DNA of 64,000 nt from Aricia agestis (taxonomy: Eukaryota > Arthropoda > Insecta > Lepidoptera > Lycaenidae), in assembly GCF_905147365.1 (NCBI RefSeq), contig NC_056425.1, forward strand, positions 1,681,501-1,745,500, read 5' to 3'. The notes under the pieces are model-generated. The model did no database searches and was not told where the DNA came from. It saw only the letters and a list, made by a program, of their open reading frames with translations. Numbering within the stretch: position 1 is the stretch's first letter; every line of letters begins with the position of its first letter. Shown here in pieces: positions 56,760 through 64,000 of this stretch. The position numbers and the translations under genes were made by a program.

Positions 56760-57800
56760 CCAGTCTCCAAGTAACGCTTCCAAAATGAAACATTAGTGCC
56801 GAATGTATTCAAAATGATGCATTTATTCGAACGAATTACTCAAGTGAACTATTACCGTAATAAGATTGACGTGGTGTTAAATCATAAAGGCATTTATGAA
56901 TGCTACAATTATCACCCCCATGGCTCGAAGACGCCATAACAATAAATGGGTTCCGAAATAAAGCCCAGTATACTGATATCACTAGTGAAATGTTACGTAA
57001 GAAGTAAGTTATACTGTTTAATTATGTCATATTCCTAAAAAACAATTACGACATCCCAACAAAGTCATATTGTCATAACTCATAACACTTAAACTTCACA
57101 CTTAACGGTTATAGGTCTACCAGAATCTGATCGCAAAAAGTGAGATTGCTCTAGCAATACCGGGGTAATTGTAATAAAACATTTTAACCCTTTTTACTTC
57201 TTTTAGCGGCTGATTCTGTGTGTTAAGCATGCAAATATAAAAATTTATCCAATGATCAAGGTAATTTTTTGAAAATCTGCTGTCAAAAATTGCCATCAGA
57301 TCCTGGTAGACCTATATATTTGTCGAAACGAATAAACAGTATGGTATACGAATGACCAGTATACCTACTGGATTATATTTTGGAACATACCCAAAGTAAT
57401 ATAGCCATGGAGTTTGGGAGTCAATGACACGAGCCGAAATATTCGGTAAAGAATGGCGGCCATCGCTCATTGTCACACGGTCCATAAGGACTGTATTTGT
57501 TACGCGAAGAACATTCGAGAACTTTGTTTAGTTAACTTATATTTTAAATGAAATGTATAATTTTAATACTTTAAACCATAGACATAATATATACTGTTAT
57601 GCTTTAATCTATAAGTTTGAGAGCCTTCAGCATTTTTAGCTTCAATTCACGCGGTTCCACGCACTTGGTACTCGACAGGTGTTTGCCAAGTAAGTTACTT
57701 CCTAAAACATTATCGGCTGACAATTTTATCTTATCGTACATTATATACAATATATACAAATTGCAGGTATTTAACAACATAATAATTATTATTATCTCAT
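56760..57800. other. Intergenic interval, nothing recognised
   Basis: No coding exon or clear element. GCGGCCATCGCTCATTGTCA near 57455 is the only GC-richer spot. Confidence 0.3.
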
Positions 57801-57804
57801 AATA

Positions 57805-58065
57805 TTTCATACTAATATTACAGACGCGAAAGTATATGTGTCTGTCTTTCACTTCTTCACGCCCAAACCACTGAACCGATTTTGCTGAAATTTGATAAGG
57901 TGATACTTTGAGTCCCGGGAAAAGGATATGGGATACTTTTTATCCCGGAAAAATTAGGTCTCCGCGCGATAAACGGGCGTCATCTCCATACCAAATCGGT
58001 TCAGCGGTTTGGGCGTGAAGAGGTAACAGACAGACTTTCGCATTTATAATATTAGTATGTATTAT
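57805..58065. mobile_element. Retroposon tail pair in foldback arrangement
   Basis: ATACTAATATTACAGACGCG with CTTCTTCACGCCCAAACCAC at the left is mirrored by GGTTTGGGCGTGAAGAGGTA and CATTTATAATATTAGTATG at the right. Same family as 3030-4380. Confidence 0.6.
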
Positions 58066-58645
58066 TACAGGCAAATGACAATACGCATTATTCTCCTACG
58101 CGAGGGCCGCGGTCGTTAAACTCCCAGATGTGAGTTAATTTGGGCGTTAAAAGTCATTGTCAGTTAGCTTGAATATTAACTCATTTAAATAACTCCAAAC
58201 GATGATGATGGAATGAAATTAAATGAGACGAAATAAGAACAACTGCAATTAAAGTAGAGGAAGAGCTTACGTTAGTCTTTGTTAAATTCATTTATTTATT
58301 TATTTTCTTTATGTACAAAATTAAGACACAATATAACATTGGCGTACTTATCACTTTAAGAGATCTCTTTCAGCAAACCATAACCATTATTATAATTTAA
58401 ATTATATCTTTTATTCATGGAATTAACATATACTACGTATAACTAGTATATATTAGTTCCATGCTTTTATCTAACTAACAATCTTTAGGAAAGAAGAGGA
58501 CAGTTAATTGTAGAGATCTAAAAAAAAAAGATAGAAACTCTATTATTTTTGAAAGTCGGTTAATAAGAAGCTAAATGGAAGAGGGCATAAGTAATTATAT
58601 ACCCAATTAACTTAACTAGTTCGGTATAGGAATTAGGAATACTTA

Positions 58646-58831
58646 GCCCGGCCGCACATTGTCCGAATTCTGATCAGAAACAGTTGAATTTCGCCGGACC
58701 GCCACCGGCGCACACTATCCGAAATATCCTTCCGGCGAGTTCGAGCTCACTCGGCTCAGTACAAAATGTAAGAGACAGCGCGGACGTTCAACTGTTTCTG
58801 ATCAGAAATTTCGGATAATGTGCGGCCGTGC
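58646..58831. mobile_element. 186-bp MITE, copy 2 (inverse of 52544)
   Basis: Near-identical in inverse orientation to 52544-52728, including TCCTTCCGGCGAGTTCGAGC and AATGTAAGAGACAGCGCGGA in the centre. Borders are CTTA on the left and TTAG on the right, consistent with a mutated TTAA. Confidence 0.85.
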
Positions 58832-59799
58832 TTAGCTACTGCTGTTTGGGTATTCAGTTAAGAATTAAGACAAATAACCTGTGTCTTGGATTCTTGGCTA
58901 ATGGCTATATCCTGCATAAAGAGATAGCCAGATAAGAGGTAGACTAGAATTATCTGTGGTCAGAGATAACCGCCAAGGTTTAACGATTTAATCTTTACAA
59001 CCTGTTTTCAAACTAAGCGATTAACTATAGGTAATATCGTCTTTTGTTCGAGTAAAGAATTTAAAAGCGGGTAAATTTTTTTAACAAAAGAGAACTTTTA
59101 AAAGGTAATTACTAATTTCTAAAATAACTACCACTAGGTATTGCTTCATCTTTAAAGAATATGAAGACGTCCGTAAGTTTGTTCGGTTATTATATTTTTA
59201 TAAAAAAAAAAACAAAGTTTGTTTATAAAACATAAACAAAGAGAATTTAGGATTATCCTCTTTGTTTAGGATATAATTGAACGATGAACCATTTTTCTGC
59301 AACCAGCAACATAACAATGTATATTTTCGAAACCCATCATTGAAGAAACCCATTATATTATTTTCCATCTTTTTAGTAAAAGATGACCCCGAGCGAGTTT
59401 CGGAGCGTTTAGCGTACAATCGGAAGAAGTGTAGCTTCTGATATATTATGTCGAATCAGAAGCTTCCAATTAATCTTCTTTTTAGGATCCAAATTAGGAC
59501 GTCTAAATTTAGTAAGGTGAAATAAGGCTTTATGGAAAGTATTTCCTTAGTCTATGGTATATTGTAAAGAAAATCTGAATAAAAAGGTTCGAGTCGAAGA
59601 AAGGAGTTTTACTGTACCTACTCAGTACTCAGTGATAACTGACCCAAAAAGCATTAATGGCTGGTCTCTGATAGTGCATACAATGGAAAATTATCGCCAC
59701 TGATAACTTTATCATAATCGGCTGATGTTGCGTCATTTCAGAACAAATTGTATGCAGATGCTTATCTTTTCCTCTGAAATCTTCTAGATTCTAGAGCAG

Positions 59800-60600
59800 G
59801 TAGTACTCAACCTTTTTTTCATAAGGGTCACAAATACGATTTGGTCTTGGTGTCGCGGGCCGCAACAAAAACTTTTTAGAGTTACAAAATAACGTTCTTC
59901 AAATTAGCAGTTTGAAGTTGGAAAAAAATTATTACTTTTACAATTAGTTACAACGTAAAAAGTGTTTTTTTTTGTATGTTCAACGATAACTCAGCCGTTT
60001 GTGATCCGATTTTCAAAATTCTATTTGTGTTGTATAGGGTTTAACTTGAATTTGGTACCATGTTCACAAAAGTGGTGATCTGATGATGGGATCCTGGAGG
60101 AATCGAGGGGACTCCTTGAAATTTGTATGGAAACATATAGTGATTTCAATTTTTTCTGAAGCATTCGAGGTAAATGCTACGAAAAAGTAAGATTTCGCAC
60201 CAGGTTATACCCGAAGGTACCCAAAGAACTTTTGAATCCTTATAGATACAGGTTCGGGGATTTCGGCGTTGTTTAAATAACTGAAAGCATAAGCCAACAC
60301 ATAAATTTATTTGATCATCATCATCAAAATCATAATTGTGCCCTGGGTCATCAGTCATCACATTATGATACAATTATTGATGCTTTTCGTGATATTTTGC
60401 ATCGAAGCAGATGTTTTTGATGATTATTTCGCTGTTTGTGGACCGACTTTCAAAATTCTTGTGTTGTTGTATAGGGTATAATCTTGATTTTATATAATAA
60501 TTAAGAAAGTGGTGAGCTGATGATGGGATCTATGAGCAATCGAGGGAAATCCTTGAAATTTATCAAAAGACTCATAGTGGTTAAAATGTTGTTTTTAGTA
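59800..60600. mobile_element. Two degenerate element fragments
   Basis: 59805-59910: AGTACTCAACCTTTTTTTCA and TCGCGGGCCGCAACAAAAAC resemble the 9885-10132 hAT-like element in reverse. 59980-60600: two diverged copies of a unit with GTGGTGATCTGATGATGGGA (60073) and GTGGTGAGCTGATGATGGGA (60511), related to 45350-45430. Confidence 0.5.
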
Positions 60601-60855
60601 ACTTAAACATATGTTACGAATAAGAGAAAGTTCATACGAAGATGTCTCTTGGTCCAAAGACACTGAACAGAACTCCTGAAACTTTAAAGATAAAAGATTG
60701 GAAATTGCAGCATCGCTTAGATAACTGCAAGCATTTACCACAATTTCGCTTACAGTAACATAATGTGAATAGTTAACATTAGTAACTTGGTTATTTACGC
60801 ATAAAGCCTTATCTTGTAAATAATAAAATAACTAAAAAGAGTGAAATTATTATTT

Positions 60856-61234
60856 TTAACGAAAAATTAAAACCGACTTCCAAGGTAAAAACAATAATAA
60901 TATGAACTAAAAAGTATTAAATAACTCTTACTCTATAATAGTGCCTTTTCCAGAATTCGTCTAAATCTCAACTATTTCTGTACATACTACAGTCTTCATT
61001 ACTTTGAAGTCGGTACCAGCTAATTTTATCGTGAGTTCAGTCAATGTCAGAATATCTGAAGCTTTTGGGACTGGTACCGACTTCAAAGTAATGAAGACTG
61101 TAGTATGTACAGAAATAGTTGAGATTTAGACGAATTCTGGAAAAGGCACTATTATAGAGTAAGAGTTATTTAATACTTTTTAGTTCATATTATTATTGTT
61201 TTTACCTTGGAAGTCGGTTTTAATTTTTCGTTAA
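60856..61234. repeat. Perfect 163-bp-arm inverted repeat
   Basis: Left arm 60856-61018 and right arm 61072-61234 are exact complements over all 163 bases by my reading, separated by 53 nt. The arms begin TTAACGAAAAATTAAAACCG and end at GTCGGTACCA. A few more bases outside pair with one indel. No coding potential. Confidence 0.93.
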
Positions 61235-61254
61235 AATAATTATTAGATTGATTT

Positions 61255-61325
61255 AAAAGGGATGACACTACGATGTTGCCAGTTGCCACTTTTTAATTTT
61301 TTCACTTTCTTGACAGACTGTAGCT
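61255..61325. repeat. Dispersed repeat, inverse of 46730-46800
   Basis: AAAGGGATGACACTACGATG, GCCACTTTTTAATTT and CTTTCTTGACAGACTGTAG match the complement of the 46.7-kb block. Confidence 0.6.
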
Positions 61326-61954
61326 TTGCACTACTTTGCTGGTAGGCGTGAATTTCAAAATGGTTCACGTCACAGGGCCACTGATAAAGTCCCGCCGCCC
61401 GTCATATTATCATTCATAATAATATGATTCTCCAAAGCGACCATTTTAGCCCCGCTGTTCTAGAGACTAGGATAATGGGCGGTTTTCATTATTTCAATCC
61501 AGTGATTAGTGACGGGCACTGGAATGCACTGAATTGCATGATGTATCCAGTATCCGTTTACATTATTCTAGTAACAATCCAGCGTCGTATTGGATGATGG
61601 ATCACACTCACACACACCCTAAAGTTCTAGAATTTTGCACTGCTCTTTGTTTCATTGGTCACACAACTTACCAAGAATAGTTATAAATCATAATCGTAAT
61701 AACATTATGATTTATGACGAATCTAGAATAATTTATGTTCTATACATAATATTTTGCTTTGCTTGCTGGGTATGGTATCAGGTGGCATACTCTATAGTCT
61801 ATATGGTTGGTGAATGAAACATTATATTCTCCTAAACAGGATAAATAATTGACAGAGCTACGTTTTTTTTGGGGCAATTGAGGGCCCATGGAAAATCGCG
61901 AGTCACAACATTAGGAGAGCTGCAGGCACAGATGACTAAACACTAAACACATAA

Positions 61955-62287
61955 ACGTGGGAGAGCCATGATTCGCCACGAATGGGCCGGCCGCCGGCTC
62001 GACCGGAGAAATACCACGTTCTCACAGAAAACCGCCGTGAAACAGCGCTTGCGCTGTGTTTCGCCGAGTGAGTGAGTTTACCGGAGGCCCAATCCCCTAC
62101 CCTATTCCCTTTCCTACCCTCCCCTATTCCTTTCCATTCCCATCCCTACCCCTATTACCCTATTCCCTCTTAAAAGGCTGGCAACGCACCTGCAGCTCTT
62201 CTGATGCTGCGACTGTCCATGGGCGACGGAAGTTGCTTTCCATCAGGTGACCCGTTTGCTCGTTTGCCCCCTTATTTCATAAAAAAA
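61955..62287 (+). mobile_element. SINE-like family, full-length copy
   Basis: From ACGTGGGAGAGCCATGATTC to CTTATTTCAT plus A7, with the C/T-rich core. It inserted next to the LINE fragment at 62330. Confidence 0.84.
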
Positions 62288-62329
62288 CGCTAAATAGTTA
62301 CTAGATTTATTACGTAACTGCAGCCTGCA

Positions 62330-62530
62330 GGTGCGTTGGAGGGAATACGTTCTCTTCTTGAAGGATGGCAGATCGTATTGGTCCGGAAATACTGCTGGTG
62401 ACAGTTCGTTCCAGAGTTTTACAGTGCGCGGCAGAAAGTAACGCGAGAATCGCACGGTGGAAGACTGCCACTCTTCAAGGTGATGAGGATAGGAATTAGG
62501 AGGTACCGTATATTTTTTGCGTGGAACGAT
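62330..62530 (-). mobile_element. LINE ORF2 C-terminal fragment
   Basis: Minus-strand translation reads PNSYPHHLEEWQSSTV then RFSRYFLPRTVKLWNELSPA then VFPDQYDLPSFKKRTY. The R(T)xxLWNxLP...VFP...Y.L..FK pattern is the usual carboxy end of Jockey/CR1-type reverse transcriptases in arthropods. Only this end remains. Confidence 0.7.
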
Positions 62531-62796
62531 GGCGAAAAGTTGCAGTTACGTACATAAACTTCTATTTTCAGTTTAAATAGAAGTCTTTGGTTATGTACAT
62601 ATTTCTAACGTTAAATAATTTATTATCAAACTATGCGTGCTTTCATGATGTTTAGTGTATTCTCATAATATTATGTCTCACTAAAGCGTTAAGGATCTGT
62701 GAAAATTCAAACGTTCTTACCACAGAATTAGGTATAGTTTCGAATTTTACATTGCATGATGCATCTCAGTCATCAAAATAATGTATAAACCTATTT

Positions 62797-63850
62797 CCTT
62801 AGATAAATGATTGGTCTCGCGCTCGCGTTACGACTAGATACCGTCGGAACTCGGAGTACTTGAAAAATGCGGCAACAAATCATACGCCTGATAAGGCGTA
62901 AGCGCGCCAGTCGCGCCGCAAGCTTCGGGTGAGGTAGATATGTCGATAATTTTCGAAATTTTAAGTTATGTCCGTAGCAAAATGCCAGTTTGCGTAGTGA
63001 GACTGCAATAATAACACTACAAGAAACAAGAAAGCTACTGGCATCACATACCATCAGTAAATATTATATAAATCGTCATAAACACAGAAAAATAATATAA
63101 ACCTAAAAATTCGGATCGGAGTACCGCTTGATGTTCAGTGTTGCCAATTACCATAAACTAAAAATTCCCAAATTTTTCTGAGATTGTGATTTTTATTTAT
63201 TTATTTATTATATCTTATTTTTTTTATATATACATAGTGGCTGAGTGGATGAGCGCATTAAAATCTCTAGCTAGGGTAGCTGGTTCGAATCCCGCCAACG
63301 GAACAAAAAGTTTTCATGAATGTGTATTAATAAAAATGAATTATGAGTATCATATTATAATAAAAATCTTAAATACTTACAGTTTATATTTTATATAAGT
63401 ACACAATACAGTAACAAATGAGAAAACATTTGCTTTTTTATGACTCATTCTTAACTTTCGTTAAACTTCCTACCATTGTTTTTGTATTGTTTTCTCATCA
63501 ATATTGTACCCATTATATTTCGTTGACCTAAACAACGTTGTTATTTTATCGCATTCTTTTCGAATGGACTTTATTCCAATGGTAAAGTTTATCTGGTGAT
63601 TGAAAAATCAGCACTTACTATACAATAATAATAAATTACAAGACCACAGCAACTAATTTTTCCCCATTGATTGGGCACCAGTCACGTATATCGGGTTGCC
63701 AGCCCGATTATCTACGCAGACAACAATATTTGTGCATTGTTTTACACACACTACAATATTGAGGTGCCGCATTCGGGAATCTGTGTTTTCTACACAGCGC
63801 GGTATCTAGTCGAGCGCGCGCGCGAGACCAATCATTCATCTAAGCCTATT
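62797..63850. repeat. Inverted pair of short segments about 1 kb apart
   Basis: AATGATTGGTCTCGCGCTCG then CGACTAGATACCG (62806-62842) is mirrored at 63796-63836. Just inside, AATGCGGCAAC and its mirror also match. They may be the ends of one roughly 1-kb non-autonomous element. Confidence 0.5.
63234..63302 (+). tRNA. tRNA-like sequence, probably a pseudogene or SINE head
   Basis: An A-box-like TGGCTGAGTGG (63238-63248) and a perfect B box GGTTCGAATCC (63282-63292) are spaced as in a tRNA gene. The T stem has a mismatch and I cannot pair a convincing acceptor stem, so a functional tRNA is unlikely. Confidence 0.4.
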
Positions 63851-64000
63851 TCAATAATGACTGACAGCTACATTCAGTCTCGGCTTAGGCAACTTTTAGC
63901 TAAAAATTTAGTTTCGTTTAATTTATTTTTATTTAACCGACTCCCAATTGGTTAATTTGTCGAAAACTTATAGCAGTCAGTGACCTCGACAATGCGCAGG

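Noticed and set aside
63234..63302. Functional tRNA gene
   Set aside because: Good A and B boxes, but the T stem is mismatched and no convincing acceptor stem pairs, so only a tRNA-like entry was kept.

Overview
This window is animal nuclear DNA, most likely from a moth or butterfly (Lepidoptera). It is AT-rich, its genes are split by GT-AG introns, and it is crowded with retroposon tails, a SINE-like family in seven copies and many foldback MITEs of kinds I associate with lepidopteran genomes. The assignment to Lepidoptera is an inference. The protein identities rest on motif recognition, not on a database search.

Four cellular genes are supported. (1) 1-7813, minus strand: the 5' part of an alpha-2-macroglobulin/CD109/Mcr-like secreted protein, six exons, running off the left edge. 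(2) 12170-14239, minus: CNBP, a six-zinc-knuckle nucleic-acid-binding protein in two coding exons. Its intron carries a tandem array of decayed copies of the end of its first coding exon. (3) 22147-34742, plus: PPWD1, a spliceosome-associated WD40-cyclophilin protein. All eleven coding exons join in frame to 625 residues. (4) 39581-40306, plus: an intronless Jun (Jra) gene, with AP-1, MEF2 and CCAAT motifs just upstream. CNBP and PPWD1 are divergently arranged, and a 5'-truncated Jockey-like LINE (about 19459-21260) lies between them.

The rest is intergenic or intronic and mostly mobile-element debris. From about 41.8 kb to the right edge I find no convincing host coding exon. The elements include three hAT-type insertions with exact 8-bp target duplications, a pair of short TTAA-type MITEs, an insertion with a 12-bp target duplication, and many near-perfect inverted repeats.

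The most striking structures are three. A 1.17-kb inverted repeat in PPWD1 intron 8 has arms that themselves hold tandem repeats and small palindromes. A perfect 163-bp-arm hairpin lies at 60856-61234. A long inverted repeat pair brackets PPWD1 exons 5-6 and could favour circular RNA formation. The four genes show no sign of shared function; they look like ordinary housekeeping or signalling neighbours in a repeat-rich region.
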